Below, piece by piece: positions 31,166-40,603 of a stretch of DNA of 43,574 nt; positions within the stretch are counted from its first letter, which is position 1, and each line of letters begins with the position of its first letter. The notes beneath the pieces are model-generated. The model was given only the letters and a program-made list of their open reading frames with translations, did no database searches and was not told the DNA's origin. The DNA is from Mycolicibacter sinensis. Lineage in GTDB: Bacteria; Actinomycetota; Actinomycetes; Mycobacteriales; Mycobacteriaceae. The stretch is from the NCBI RefSeq assembly GCF_001667945.1, contig NZ_LZJK01000108.1, forward strand, positions 1 to 43,574. The letters are read 5' to 3'. The translations under genes and the position numbers were made by a program.

Positions 31166-31696
31166 ATGGTTATCGCTGATCCTGTTGCGTTGCGGCGTTC
31201 GGGCTCCCGGCCCCGCTCGCTGCGCCTGCCCGACCTCCTGCAGACCACCGACCTGGCCGCCGACGCGGTGCTGGCCGGCCGCTACGAGCACCTGCTGCCC
31301 GCCGCCGGGCTGCCTGAAGACAGTCGCTGGTTCACCCGGATCCACGGTGACGAGCGGCTCGACATCTGGCTGATCAGCTGGGTGCCCGGACACCCCACCG
31401 AACTGCACGACCACGGCGACTCGCTCGGCGCCTTGACGGTGCTGTCCGGCTCCCTGGACGAATACCACTGGGACGGCGCCGGATTGGCGCGGCGCCGTCT
31501 CGAAGCCGGCGACCAGGCCGCATTTTCGCGGGGCTGGGTGCATGACGTCGTCTGGGCGCCGTCACGTCCCGGACCGACGCTGAGCGTGCACGCCTACTCC
31601 CCGCCGCTGGTCGAGATGTCCTACTACGACGTCGCGAGCGACAACACGTTGCGCCGGCAACGCACCGAACTCACCGAACACCCGGAGGCATCATGA
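31166..31696 (+). CDS. Cysteine dioxygenase (cupin)
   Basis: Type I cysteine dioxygenase of 176 residues, a cytosolic Fe(II) enzyme that oxidises L-cysteine to cysteine sulfinate. Iron ligands are visible as H81 and H83 (ELHDHGDS) and H126 (GWVHDVVW). H142 and Y144 (LSVHAYSPPL) match the catalytic His-Tyr pair. ATG 31166 has GGAG upstream. It is followed by a rhodanese gene with ATGA overlap; together with the polycysteine leader ORF they form an operon for disposal of excess cysteine or its sulfur. Confidence 0.9.
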   Translation: MVIADPVALRRSGSRPRSLRLPDLLQTTDLAADAVLAGRYEHLLPAAGLPEDSRWFTRIHGDERLDIWLISWVPGHPTELHDHGDSLGALTVLSGSLDEYHWDGAGLARRRLEAGDQAAFSRGWVHDVVWAPSRPGPTLSVHAYSPPLVEMSYYDVASDNTLRRQRTELTEHPEAS

Positions 31697-32178
31697 CCGC
31701 GACGCAGGTGACCAGTCGTATCGACGGGATGCTCGCCGCGGCACGGGCAAGGCTGCACCGGTTGACCGCCGAGGAGCTACCCGCAGCGCTGCGCGACGGC
31801 GCGATCCTGGTCGACATCCGTCCGGCGGCCCAGCGCGCCCGGGAAGGACACGTCCCCGCCGCCCTGGTGATCGAGCGCAATGTGCTGGAGTGGCGCTGCG
31901 ACCCGACCAGCGACGCCCGGCTGCCGCAGGCCCTCGACGACGACGTGCAGTGGGTGATCCTGTGCTCGGAGGGCTACACCTCGAGTCTGGCCGCCGCCGC
32001 GCTGGTGGACCTGGGCCTGCATCGCGCCACCGATGTCATCGGCGGCTATCACGCCCTGGCCGCCGCCGGGGTGCTGGTGGAGCCGAAAGGGTCCCGGGGG
32101 CTCAACCGGCTAGGCATTGGAGTGCAGCAGCGGTCGGAGCCGCTCGGTTTTGTCCGGGGTCCACGCCGCTGGATGTAA
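31693..32178 (+). CDS. Rhodanese-like sulfurtransferase
   Basis: Single-domain rhodanese of 161 residues: LVDIRPAAQRAREGHVPAAL (about 36-55), then active-site loop ILCSEGYTSSLAA (Cys near residue 93) and GGYHALAAAG. It transfers sulfane sulfur as a Cys persulfide. ATG 31693 overlaps the dioxygenase stop. About 30 residues at the C terminus extend past the domain and overlap the end of the convergent gene at 32110 by 69 bases. Together with cysteine dioxygenase it probably handles persulfide or sulfite balance. Confidence 0.88.
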   Translation: MTATQVTSRIDGMLAAARARLHRLTAEELPAALRDGAILVDIRPAAQRAREGHVPAALVIERNVLEWRCDPTSDARLPQALDDDVQWVILCSEGYTSSLAAAALVDLGLHRATDVIGGYHALAAAGVLVEPKGSRGLNRLGIGVQQRSEPLGFVRGPRRWM

Positions 32179-33759
32179 TATCGCCGCCCAGGCGTCGGCT
32201 ACCTCGGCGACATAGCAGTGTCCGTGGCCGTCGGGCACGTCGACTGCTACCGCCATGTCGGCGGAGACCTGCAGGAACGTCACGATCGGCTTCCAATGCA
32301 CTTGCGGCAGTACGTCATAGCCGCGCGGCTCGGACAGCCAGTCCGGCTTGTGGAACAGCAGATCCGGGTTCCACCAGGCGATCGGGTCAGATGCGTGCTG
32401 TAGGTACACCACGCGCGGGGTATCCCAGGGATCGTCTGGGCGCGTCAGGTCGGTCCGGCGGGCAACGAACCGCGCGTTGCGGCCGTGGTCGTAGATCGGC
32501 AGCCATTGCGGCGAACCGGGATCGCGGTTGACGGTCAGGTCTTTCCAGATGGTGTTCTGAAACGTCGGCCCGGAGAACAGCGCGCCGTCGGTGCGTGCCA
32601 GCACGTTGTTGAGGTTCATAAACGGTGCCTCGCCGCCGAAGGACCCGAGGCTCTCACCGAACACCACCAGCTTGGGGCGCCGGGACTCCGGCATGGCCCG
32701 TACCCGCTTGTCGACCGCCTCGAACAAGGCCTGTCCGGCCTGGCGGGCGTTCTCCTTGTCGACCAGGAAGGACAGCCAGCTCGGCAGGAACGAATACTGC
32801 ATGCTCACGATCGCGGTGTCACCGTTGAACATGTACTCCAGGGCAGAGGCTTCGGCCTCATTGATCCAGCCGGTGCCGGTCGTGGTCGCCACCGCCACCA
32901 CCGCACGGGTCAGCCCGCCGGTGCGGGCCAGTTCCGCGGCGGCCAGTTCGGCGGTCGCCTGGATCCCGTCAGCGGAGTTCAGGCCGGCGTAGGCGCGGAT
33001 CGGCTCGACCGCCGGGGTGGCGTTGAAGGCGGTGAGCTGCGCGACGGTCGGTCCGCCGGCCACGAAGATGCGGCCCTGATGGCCCAGCGACTCCCAGGAG
33101 ACCAGCGACTCAGGGCCGCCCGAACGCAGCCCGGTCGACGGCGCCGCCCGATCGGGGTCCAGCTCGTTGTTGACTCCGGCGAAGGAGTTGTTCAGCGTGC
33201 GCATGGTGAACTTCACCACCACACCGTTGAGCAGCGCGATGGTCAGCCCGGCCAGCAGCGCCACCACCACGACCAGCGAAACCCGTGGCGGCGCAATGCG
33301 GTTGAGTTGACGCACCGATGTGCGGACCACGATGCGCACCAACTGTCCGAGTTCGACCAGCACGAACAGGGTCAGCACCGCCAGCCCGGCCGCCATCGGG
33401 AAGCAGTACCAACTCAGCTGCGGTACGCCCATCAGCGAACGGACATCCCGCTGCCAGTCGTGGACGCGGACGATCATCACCACATGGATGACGACGGCGA
33501 CCGGGATCAGCACCGCCCAGGCCCAGCCCGGCGCCGGCGGGCTGGTTTCCGCCGACCGCATGTAGCGCACCAGCCACACGATGAACACGCCGATTCCATA
33601 CCCGGCGGCCCCGGACGCGCCGCTGACCAGCCCCTGGAACAGCGGTCCGCGGGGCAGCAGCGACGGCGTCATCGACAGCCAGATGAACACCAGTCCGGTC
33701 GCGGTACCGGTGAAGGTGTAATGCCGTATCCACCAAGGCCGTTCGGGCGACCCGGCCAT
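32110..33759 (-). CDS. Membrane alpha/beta-hydrolase family protein (Rv1069c-like)
   Basis: Protein of 549 residues. The N-terminal half has about four membrane segments (FTGTATGLVFIWLSM, GAAGYGIGVFIVWLV, WAVLIPVAVVIHVVM, GLAVLTLFVLVEL and VVVVALLAGLTIALL), forming the Abhydrolase_9 N-terminal region. The C-terminal half is an alpha/beta hydrolase with the nucleophile elbow VFGESLGSFGG near residue 380 and a late histidine candidate in DGHGHCYV. The substrate is unknown; mycobacterial relatives are conserved envelope proteins. It is separated from echA8 by only three bases, so it lies in the echA9-echA8 operon. Confidence 0.86.
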   Translation of the reverse strand: MAGSPERPWWIRHYTFTGTATGLVFIWLSMTPSLLPRGPLFQGLVSGASGAAGYGIGVFIVWLVRYMRSAETSPPAPGWAWAVLIPVAVVIHVVMIVRVHDWQRDVRSLMGVPQLSWYCFPMAAGLAVLTLFVLVELGQLVRIVVRTSVRQLNRIAPPRVSLVVVVALLAGLTIALLNGVVVKFTMRTLNNSFAGVNNELDPDRAAPSTGLRSGGPESLVSWESLGHQGRIFVAGGPTVAQLTAFNATPAVEPIRAYAGLNSADGIQATAELAAAELARTGGLTRAVVAVATTTGTGWINEAEASALEYMFNGDTAIVSMQYSFLPSWLSFLVDKENARQAGQALFEAVDKRVRAMPESRRPKLVVFGESLGSFGGEAPFMNLNNVLARTDGALFSGPTFQNTIWKDLTVNRDPGSPQWLPIYDHGRNARFVARRTDLTRPDDPWDTPRVVYLQHASDPIAWWNPDLLFHKPDWLSEPRGYDVLPQVHWKPIVTFLQVSADMAVAVDVPDGHGHCYVAEVADAWAAILHPAAWTPDKTERLRPLLHSNA

Positions 33760-33762
33760 CGC

Positions 33763-34545
33763 TTAGCGGTGGGTGAAGTTCGGTGCGCGCTTCTCGGTGA
33801 ACGCCGCCATGCCCTCGGTCTGGTCCTCGGTAGCGAACGCCGAATGGAACAGCCGGCGCTCATAGAGCAGCCCCTCGGCCAGGGTGGATTCGAACGCCCG
33901 GTTGACGGCCTCCTTGGCCATCCGGGCCGCCGACAAGCTCATTCCCGCGATGGTGGCGGCGACCTTGTGAGCTTCGGCGAGCAGGTCGTCGGCCGGCACC
34001 ACGCGGGACACCAGCCCGCTGCGTTCGGCCTCGGCTGCGTCGATGGTGCGGCCGGTCAGGATCAGGTCCATCGCCTTGGCCTTGCCGATGGCGCGGGTCA
34101 GCCGCTGGGAGCCGCCCATGCCGGGCAGCACGCCGAGTTTGATCTCCGGCTGGCCGAATTTGGCGGTGTCGGCGGCGATCAGCAGATCGCACATCATCGC
34201 CAGTTCGCAACCGCCGCCCAGGGCGTGCCCGGCGACCGCCGCGATGGTCGGGGTGCGCACCGCGGCCAGCTTGGACCAGGCGGCGAAGAAGTCGGCGGCG
34301 AACACCTCGGCGAAACTCAAGTTCGCCATCTCCTTGATGTCCGCCCCGGCGGCGAACGCTTTGGCGCTCCCGGTGATGATGATCGCGCCGATTCCCGGAT
34401 CGGCGTCGAATTCAGCTGCGGCGGTGGTGACTTCGTTCATCACTTGGCTGTTGAGCGCGTTGAGGGCCTGCGGCCGGTTCAAGGTGATGGTTCCGACGCG
34501 CCCGTCGCGGTCGACGAGAATCGTTTCGTATGTGTTCTGCGCCAT
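33763..34545 (-). CDS. echA8: Enoyl-CoA hydratase EchA8
   Basis: Crotonase-family enoyl-CoA hydratase of 260 residues, acting in fatty acid beta-oxidation by adding water to 2-enoyl-CoA. Oxyanion hole residues lie in [11 protein letters not shown] (about 63-73) and [15 protein letters not shown] (about 105-119); both catalytic glutamates are present, one in GGCELA and one in [16 protein letters not shown] (about 138-153). Length agrees with M. tuberculosis EchA8. ATG 34545 has AAGGAG upstream. It follows echA9 by 12 bases. Confidence 0.94.
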   Translation of the reverse strand: MAQNTYETILVDRDGRVGTITLNRPQALNALNSQVMNEVTTAAAEFDADPGIGAIIITGSAKAFAAGADIKEMANLSFAEVFAADFFAAWSKLAAVRTPTIAAVAGHALGGGCELAMMCDLLIAADTAKFGQPEIKLGVLPGMGGSQRLTRAIGKAKAMDLILTGRTIDAAEAERSGLVSRVVPADDLLAEAHKVAATIAGMSLSAARMAKEAVNRAFESTLAEGLLYERRLFHSAFATEDQTEGMAAFTEKRAPNFTHR

Positions 34546-34557
34546 GGGAAAGACTCC

Positions 34558-35595
34558 TTAAAAGGCTAGATCGGGTTCGGCGGGGGCGAAGTAGGTCTCG
34601 ATGTCGGCGGCGCTCACCTCGGCCAGGGTTGCCGGCGACCACTGCGGGTTGCGGTCCTTGTCGACCAACTGGGCACGGATGCCCTCCACCAGGTCGTGGG
34701 AGCGCAGTGAGGCGGTCGACACCCGGAATTCCTGAACCAGAACGTCTTCCAGAGTGGCCAGACTGCCTGCCCGGCGCACCGACTCCAGCGTCACCGCACA
34801 CGCGATCGGCGAGCGGGTGCCGATCAGCTCTGCGGCGGCGGTGGCGCCGGGGCTGCCGTGGCCGGCCAGCGCCGCGGTGATTTCGGCGACGGTGTCGTGG
34901 GCATAACACTCGTCGATCCACTCGCGTTGCGCGGCAAGCGGGCTCGGTGGCGGTTCGACCGCGTGGCGCTGCAGTGCCTCGGCGACCCCGTCGGCGACGA
35001 TCGTCGCGGTGAAGTCGCCCAACGCGTCGTGCGGTACGAAGTGGTCGGCGAAGCCCAGCGCGATGGCATCCGCGCCGGAGAACGGTGCGCCCGTCAGCGC
35101 CGCATGCAGGCCCAGGTGACCGGGTGCACGCGACAACAGATAGGTGCCGCCCACATCGGGGATGAAGCCGATACCCACTTCGGGCATCGCCATCTTCGTG
35201 GTGTCGGTGACCACACGCGTGTTGGCGTGCGCGCCCACCCCGACGCCGCCGCCCATCACGATGCCGTCCATCAAGGACACGTACGGCTTGCCGAACGCAC
35301 CGATCTGGGCATTGAGCAGGTACTCGTCGTGCCAGAAGCGCCGCGCGTCGGCGCCGTCGGCTTTGGCGCTGTGATAGATCGCGACCACGTCTCCGCCTGC
35401 GCATAGCCCGCGCTCCCCGGCCCCCGACAGCACCACGGCACGCACTGACGGATCATCAGCCCAGGTGGATAGCGCCGTCGTCATCGCGGTCACCATCGGC
35501 AGGGTCAGGGAGTTGATCGCCTGCGGACGGTTCAGGGTCAGCAGCCCGACCCCGCTATCGACGCGGGCCAGTACCTCGTCAGATTCACCTGTCAC
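34558..35595 (-). CDS. echA9: 3-hydroxyisobutyryl-CoA hydrolase-type EchA9
   Basis: Crotonase-fold protein of 345 residues, same length as M. tuberculosis EchA9. The features RGLCAGGDVVAIYHSAKA (about 68-85), DGIVMGGGVGVGAHA and MPEVGIGFIPDVGGTYLLSR (about 135-154), together with a C-terminal HIBCH extension (REWIDECYA, QLVDKDRNPQWSP), place it among 3-hydroxyisobutyryl-CoA hydrolases of valine catabolism rather than hydratases. GTG 35595 is chosen by length; the frame continues to 35712 without similarity. First gene of the echA9-echA8-membrane hydrolase unit. Confidence 0.92.
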   Translation of the reverse strand: MTGESDEVLARVDSGVGLLTLNRPQAINSLTLPMVTAMTTALSTWADDPSVRAVVLSGAGERGLCAGGDVVAIYHSAKADGADARRFWHDEYLLNAQIGAFGKPYVSLMDGIVMGGGVGVGAHANTRVVTDTTKMAMPEVGIGFIPDVGGTYLLSRAPGHLGLHAALTGAPFSGADAIALGFADHFVPHDALGDFTATIVADGVAEALQRHAVEPPPSPLAAQREWIDECYAHDTVAEITAALAGHGSPGATAAAELIGTRSPIACAVTLESVRRAGSLATLEDVLVQEFRVSTASLRSHDLVEGIRAQLVDKDRNPQWSPATLAEVSAADIETYFAPAEPDLAF

Positions 35596-35757
35596 GCCTT
35601 CGCAATGTAGATCCCTACCCGCGGTCGTCCATCCGCGGGTAAGGTTTGGCGGAAGAACGGCCGGACGCCGGGAACTCCGGCGGGCCGCGGATCGTTGATC
35701 AGTTGTTCGCACATCTTCGTGTCAGAGCACAAGACAGCATTAGAGAGGATCGGGAAG

Positions 35758-36621
35758 GTGCGGGAGACCAGCAACCCGGTATTTCGTTCGTTGCCCAAAC
35801 AGGGCGGTTACGCGCAGTTCGGAACCGGCTTCGGTCAGGCCACCGCCGGCGCAGCCCAGCAGATGACCCCGGGTTATCCCGGCCTGCAGGGCCCGCAGAC
35901 CGACTATCGGCGGGAGGTCAGTCGCCCGCTCACCATCGACGACGTCGTCACCAAGACCGGTATCACGCTGGGGGTGCTCAGCGTCGCCGCGATCGTGTCC
36001 TTCTTCCTGGTGTCGGCCAACCAGGCGCTTGCCGGCCCGCTGACCTTCATCGGCGCGTTCGGCGGGCTGGCGCTGGTCATGGTCGGCATGTTCGCCCGCA
36101 AGCAGGACAGCAAGGCGCTGGTGCTCAGCTACGCGGTGCTCGAGGGGCTGTTCCTGGGCGCCATCTCGTTCGTGCTGACCGCGGTCACGGTGGGGACCAG
36201 CAATGCCGGCTCGATGATCGGTCAGGCCGTGATGGGCACCTTCGGGGTGTTCGGCGGCATGCTGGTGGTCTACAAGACCGGCGCCATCCGCGTTACCCCG
36301 AAGTTCACCCGGATGCTGGTGGGCGCGATGTTCGGGGTGCTGGCCCTGATGATCGGCAACCTGGTGCTGTCGCTGTTCGGCGTCAGTGGTGGTGAGGGTC
36401 TGGGCCTGCGCAGCGGCGGGACCCTGTCGATCGTGTTCTCGCTGGTGTGCATCGGCATCGCCGCGTTCAGCTTCCTGATCGACTTCGACGCGGCGGATCA
36501 GCTGATCCGGGCCGGGGCGCCGGAGAAGGCGGCCTGGGGTATCGCACTCGGTCTGACCGTGACGCTGGTCTGGCTGTACCTGGAGATCCTGCGCCTGCTC
36601 AGCTACTTCCAGAACGAGTGA
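35758..36621 (+). CDS. Bax inhibitor-1/YccA family membrane protein (Rv1072-like)
   Basis: Inner-membrane protein of 287 residues. A soluble Gly/Gln-rich N-terminus (FGTGFGQATAGAAQQ) is followed by seven membrane segments of the BAX inhibitor-1 family, from LGVLSVAAIVSFFLV to WGIALGLTVTLVWLYLEIL. The ending LRLLSYFQNE and the motif DFDAADQLI between the last segments are usual for this group. Family members are linked to calcium leak and stress survival; the role in mycobacteria is unknown. GTG 35758 is preceded by a purine-rich GAGAGG; an upstream frame to 35695 is not conserved. Confidence 0.87.
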   Translation: MRETSNPVFRSLPKQGGYAQFGTGFGQATAGAAQQMTPGYPGLQGPQTDYRREVSRPLTIDDVVTKTGITLGVLSVAAIVSFFLVSANQALAGPLTFIGAFGGLALVMVGMFARKQDSKALVLSYAVLEGLFLGAISFVLTAVTVGTSNAGSMIGQAVMGTFGVFGGMLVVYKTGAIRVTPKFTRMLVGAMFGVLALMIGNLVLSLFGVSGGEGLGLRSGGTLSIVFSLVCIGIAAFSFLIDFDAADQLIRAGAPEKAAWGIALGLTVTLVWLYLEILRLLSYFQNE

Positions 36622-36638
36622 CCTTCGTCTTTCCCCGT

Positions 36639-36695
36639 TGACTCTGCGCTGAGGGCGCAAAAGTGCGAGTAGCACCTGCCCTCAGCGCAGAGTCA
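36639..36695. repeat. 57-bp element with 18-bp perfect inverted repeat
   Basis: TGACTCTGCGCTGAGGGC (36639-36656) and its exact complement at 36678-36695 surround a 21-base loop. Both gene ends are near, so it can act as a terminator after the Bax-inhibitor gene. The size and symmetry also resemble REP-type intergenic palindromes. No poly-T follows. Confidence 0.75.
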
Positions 36696-36750
36696 TTTCT
36701 GCTGTGGCTGACGGCCCGCGGTTCGGCGATCGGCCTGTCACCCTCTGGGC

Positions 36751-37234
36751 ATGGCGGAGCCCTTCATCGGCAGTGAGGCGTTGGCGACCTGGGCAGGCGG
36801 GGCAGTATCGGGCAGGCGGTCGCCAGGCTCGACGCGTTGGCGCATGCCACCGGCCTCAAGGTCGAGCAGGTGGCGGATCTCGTCGCCCGGCATCGGCACA
36901 CCCGCGGCCTGCGGCAATTGGAAGCTGCCCTCGATCTCGTCGACGCCGGAGCGCAGTCGCTGAAGGAGTCCTGGCTGCGGCTGCTGTTGATCAATGACGG
37001 CTACCCGAATACTTCCTGGACATGGGGTGGCAGGACCTCATGCTCACGGTCGAATACGACGGCGAACAACACCGCACCAGCCGCCCCCGGTTCGTCAAGG
37101 ACGCCGAACGCCTCGAGTACATCCAGCAGGTCGGCTGGACGCATATCAGAGTGCTCGCCGAGCACCGGGGCTGCGACGTGATTCGCCGCGTCAGGCGTGC
37201 TTGGGACGCCCCAAGACGGCAACGGAGAAATTAG
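36751..37234 (+). pseudogene. Decayed DUF559 (endonuclease-like) protein gene
   Basis: Three reading frames carry pieces of one mycobacterial DUF559 protein, usually about 280 residues. Frame 1 from ATG 36751: MAEPFIGSEALAT. Frame 3 from about 36817: VARLDALAHATGLKV to SWLRLLLINDGYP. Frame 2 from about 37019: LDMGWQDLMLTVEYDGEQHR to HRGCDVIRRVRRAWD, containing the E-Y-D-G-x-x-H motif of the very-short-patch-repair-like nuclease fold. The middle of the protein (about 110 residues) and a short piece before LDMGW are missing. It lies where Rv1073 lies in M. tuberculosis, but the equivalence is only by position. The stop overlaps the convergent thiolase stop. Confidence 0.8.
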
Positions 37235-38448
37235 GAGAGGCGCTCCACCACCATCGCCATGCCCTGGCCGCCGCCCACACACATGGTCTCCACGCCGAAG
37301 GTCTTGTCGTGGGTGGCCAGGTTGTTCAGCAGGGTGGCGGTGATGCGGGCGCCGGTCATGCCGAACGGGTGGCCCAGGGCGATCGCACCGCCGGACACGT
37401 TCAGCTTGTCCTCGTCGATACCGAGCTCGCGGGCCGAGCCGAGCACCTGCACGGCGAAGGCCTCGTTGATCTCGAACAGGTCGATGTCGGAGACCGACAT
37501 CTTGGCGTTGGCCAGTGCCTTCTTAACCGCCTCGATCGGGCCCAGGCCCATGATCTCCGGCGACAGGCCCGACACCCCAGTGGACACGATCCGGGCCAGC
37601 GGCTTGAGGCCCAGCTGCTTGGCCTTGGTGTCGCTGGTGATGACCACCGCGGCCGCGCCGTCATTCAGCGGGCAGGCGTTGCCGGCGGTCACCGTGCCGT
37701 TCTCCCGGAATACCGGCTTGAGCTGGCTGATCTTCTCGTAGGTGGTGCCGGCGCGCGGGCCGTCGTCGGTGCTGACCACGGTGCCGTCCGGCAGCGTGAC
37801 CGGGGAGATCTCGCGGGCGAAGAAGCCGCTCTTGATGGCTTCCTCGGCCCGGTTCTGGCTGCGCACGCCCCAGTGGTCCTGGTCTTCGCGGCTGATCCCG
37901 GTGTGCAGCACGACGTTCTCGGCGGTCTGGCCCATCGCGATGTAGATGTCCGGCAGGTTGCCGTCGGCGCGCGGGTCATGCCACTCGGTAGCGCCGGCCG
38001 CGGCGGCCTCGGTGCGAGCCACCGCGTCGTTGAACAGCGGATTCTTGCTGTTCGGGGCGCCATCGGCGGCGCCGATACCGAACTGGGAAACGGTCTCCAC
38101 CCCAGCGGAGATGAAGGCGTCGCCCTCGCCGGCCTTGATCGCATGGAACGCCATCCGGGTGGTCTGCAGCGACGACGAGCAGTAGCGGTTCACCGTGGTG
38201 CCCGGCAGGAAGTCGTAGCCGAGCAGCACCGAGACGACGCGCGCGATGTTGTAGCCGGCCGCGCCGCCGGGCTGGCCGCAGCCCATCATCAGGTCGTCGA
38301 TCTGGTGCGGGTTCAGCTCGGGCACCTTGTCCAGCGCGGCGCGCACCATCTGGGCGGCCAGGTCATCGGGCCGCATGGTGACCAGCGATCCCTTGCCGGC
38401 CCGGCCGATCGGCGAACGAGCAGTTGAGACGATGACAGCTTCGGGCAC
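37231..38448 (-). CDS. fadA3: Acetyl-CoA C-acetyltransferase / 3-ketoacyl-CoA thiolase FadA3-like
   Basis: Thiolase of 405 residues completing beta-oxidation by cleaving 3-ketoacyl-CoA. Catalytic Cys in NRYCSSSLQ (about 87-95), GGAIALGHPFGMTGAR (about 348-363) with the catalytic His, and CVGGGQGMAMVVE with the second Cys near residue 389. INEAFAVQVLGS is also typical. ATG 38448 gives MPEAVIVSTARSPIG, the usual start. It stands alone on the minus strand after an SGNH hydrolase gene. It could serve with EchA8 and EchA9 nearby. Confidence 0.92.
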   Translation of the reverse strand: MPEAVIVSTARSPIGRAGKGSLVTMRPDDLAAQMVRAALDKVPELNPHQIDDLMMGCGQPGGAAGYNIARVVSVLLGYDFLPGTTVNRYCSSSLQTTRMAFHAIKAGEGDAFISAGVETVSQFGIGAADGAPNSKNPLFNDAVARTEAAAAGATEWHDPRADGNLPDIYIAMGQTAENVVLHTGISREDQDHWGVRSQNRAEEAIKSGFFAREISPVTLPDGTVVSTDDGPRAGTTYEKISQLKPVFRENGTVTAGNACPLNDGAAAVVITSDTKAKQLGLKPLARIVSTGVSGLSPEIMGLGPIEAVKKALANAKMSVSDIDLFEINEAFAVQVLGSARELGIDEDKLNVSGGAIALGHPFGMTGARITATLLNNLATHDKTFGVETMCVGGGQGMAMVVERLS

Positions 38449-38491
38449 TTCTGGCTCCTCTGGTCGGGTACTCCAGGGAAATCTAGTCCGC

Positions 38492-39337
38492 TCAGGCCAT
38501 CACGCGTGAATCGGCCTCGTCCAGCGCGGCGCACAGTGCCGGGATCAGTTGACTCGCCGCCAGCGCATAACCCGCCGCCGACGGGTGGTACTGGTCGGGG
38601 GCGAACAGCAAGCCGGGGGAGTTGCGAAACGCCGGCGTGCGCAAGTCGGCGAACGGGACGGCGATACCGCCGGCGGCCTTGACCGCCTGGGTCTGGGCCC
38701 GGGCCAGCTGCCGCGCCCGGGTGTGCGCGACCCAGCGCAGCGGTTGGGGGATCACGCTGATCACCGAGAAATCGGGGCAGGTGCCGACGACCACCACCGC
38801 ACCGCTGCAGCGCAGCCGCCTTACCGCCGCGTGCAGCCGCTGCGCCGCGCCGGCGATCCCGTTGAGCGTGGTGACGTCGTTCGCGCCGATCATGATCACC
38901 GCCGCGTCCGGTGGCGGCCCGGCGACGAACATCGCGTCGACTTGCCCGGCGAGGCCCTTGGAGGTGGCGCCCACGATCGCCTTGGTGCTCAGCCGAACCC
39001 GTTTACCGGTCCGCTCCGCCAGCGCCCTGGCGATCAGCGCGCCGGGGACCTCCTCGGCCGAACAGCAGCCGTAGCCGGTCCCGGTCGAGTCGCCGAACAT
39101 CATCAGGTGCAGATCGACGCCCAGGCCACGCTGAAAGCGCTGCACGGTGGTCTCGCCAGCAACGTATATGCCATCGGCGCGCGGTGGGATCTGGCATGCC
39201 CTAGGGATGGTTTGGCGGGCCAGGTCGGCCTGACCGGCCAACAGATTGCGCACACCCAGGTAGAGGGTTCCGCTGGAGGCGAGCGCTCCGGCGGTGGCCA
39301 GCGTGATCGCCGACCGCCGCGCCACCCGGATCCCCAT
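38492..39337 (-). CDS. SGNH/GDSL-type hydrolase (Rv1075c-like)
   Basis: Protein of 281 residues with an N-terminal membrane anchor or signal (ITLATAGALASSGTLYLGV), then the GDSL block MMFGDSTGTGYGCC (Ser near 84), the GxND block MIGANDVTTLNG (about 152) and the C-terminal DQYHPSAAGYALA with Asp-x-x-His. All four SGNH residues are visible, so it is probably an active envelope esterase. Start ATG 39337 precedes a basic N-terminus. It is divergent from the lipU-like gene. Confidence 0.88.
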   Translation of the reverse strand: MGIRVARRSAITLATAGALASSGTLYLGVRNLLAGQADLARQTIPRACQIPPRADGIYVAGETTVQRFQRGLGVDLHLMMFGDSTGTGYGCCSAEEVPGALIARALAERTGKRVRLSTKAIVGATSKGLAGQVDAMFVAGPPPDAAVIMIGANDVTTLNGIAGAAQRLHAAVRRLRCSGAVVVVGTCPDFSVISVIPQPLRWVAHTRARQLARAQTQAVKAAGGIAVPFADLRTPAFRNSPGLLFAPDQYHPSAAGYALAASQLIPALCAALDEADSRVMA

Positions 39338-39518
39338 GCCGCAAGTTTAGGCGAGCAAGCACCCCGGGGACCGGGTGTAGCAAACACAAATGATCACGAT
39401 GCGGACCCGAAGCCGTATCGGAACGACTCTTAGGATCTCTTCACAAACGCGGCCGTGTGACGATACGAGCTACCGCGTTGGCTGTGCCGTCCGGGGCCGG
39501 CTGGAGGGAGTGTGCACC

Positions 39519-40568
39519 ATGACCGCGCCCAGCAAGATTGCCAGCTCGCCGCGCACATTCAGCGGTCTGCGGCCCGGACCGCGAACCCACCGCTTCCCCC
39601 GCAATGACGGCCTGCCCGTCGAGGTCGTCGAGGACCCTCCCAGCGTCGAAGGACGGCTGGCGTGGCTGGCGGCCCGGCCCACGATCCGGACGGTGCTCTC
39701 GGTCGGCAGCTACCTTCCGCGCATGCCGTGGCCGTTCGGCCTGCTGGACTTCGCCGCCAAGGCGGTGCTGCCGGCGCCGGGTACCGTGCGCGCCACCATC
39801 CGGCTGCCGCGCTGCACCGCCCAGATGGTGCGGGCCGCCGGTGTTTTGCCGCCCGACGGCACCCGCCGGGTGGTGCTGTACATGCACGGCGGGGCCTTTC
39901 TGACCTGCGGGGCCAACACCCACGGCCGGCTGGTCACCAAGCTGTCGAAGTACGCCGACAGCCCGGTGTTGGTGGTCGAGTACCGGATGATCCCCAAGCA
40001 CTCCATCGCCGACGCGATCGACGACTGCTACGACGCCTACCGGTGGCTGCGCCGCCAGGGCTACACACCGGACCAGATCGTGCTGGCCGGCGACTCAGCC
40101 GGCGGCTACCTGTCGCTGGCGCTGGCGGAAAAGCTGTTGGAGCAGGGCGACGAAGCCCCGGCGGCGATCGTCGCGATGTCGCCGCTGCTGGAGATCGCCA
40201 AGGAAGCCAAGAAGGCCCACCGGAACATCCACGTCGATGCGATGTTCCCGCCCAAGGCGTTCGACGCGTTCGTCGAGCTGATCGAAGATGCGGCACGGCG
40301 GGACCGCGTCCACGGCGGTGACATCCTCGAACCACTGCAGCACGTCAAGCCGGGGCTGCCGCGCACCCTGATCCACGTCTCCGGCTCCGAAGTGCTGCTG
40401 CACGACGCGCGGTTGGGCGCCAAGGTGCTGGCCGCAGCCGGCGTCCCGGTCGAACTGCGGGTGTGGCCCGGCCAGATCCACGTCTTCCAGATCACCGCAC
40501 CGTTCGTGCCGGAGGCCACCCGGTCGCTGCGCCAGATCGGCGAATACATCCGCGAAGCCACCGGCTGA
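39519..40568 (+). CDS. lipU: Hormone-sensitive-lipase family esterase LipU-like
   Basis: Alpha/beta hydrolase of 349 residues with the HSL signature YMHGGAFLTCGANTH (about 127-141), nucleophile elbow LAGDSAGGYLSLALA (about 190-204) and a C-terminal GQIHVFQIT carrying the catalytic His; Asp in VSGSEVLLHDAR region. Substrates are probably short-chain esters. ATG 39519 has GGAGG at good spacing; a frame to 39390 has no support. Location and order match lipU before cbs in M. tuberculosis. Confidence 0.87.
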   Translation: MTAPSKIASSPRTFSGLRPGPRTHRFPRNDGLPVEVVEDPPSVEGRLAWLAARPTIRTVLSVGSYLPRMPWPFGLLDFAAKAVLPAPGTVRATIRLPRCTAQMVRAAGVLPPDGTRRVVLYMHGGAFLTCGANTHGRLVTKLSKYADSPVLVVEYRMIPKHSIADAIDDCYDAYRWLRRQGYTPDQIVLAGDSAGGYLSLALAEKLLEQGDEAPAAIVAMSPLLEIAKEAKKAHRNIHVDAMFPPKAFDAFVELIEDAARRDRVHGGDILEPLQHVKPGLPRTLIHVSGSEVLLHDARLGAKVLAAAGVPVELRVWPGQIHVFQITAPFVPEATRSLRQIGEYIREATG

Positions 40569-40603
40569 CCCGGAGGGACCAACAACCTGAGACGATGGCA
40601 GAC

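Noticed and set aside
32485..34569. 694-codon plus-strand ORF
   Set aside because: Antisense to the membrane hydrolase and echA8, both with intact catalytic motifs; the product is His/Arg/Gly-rich shadow sequence.
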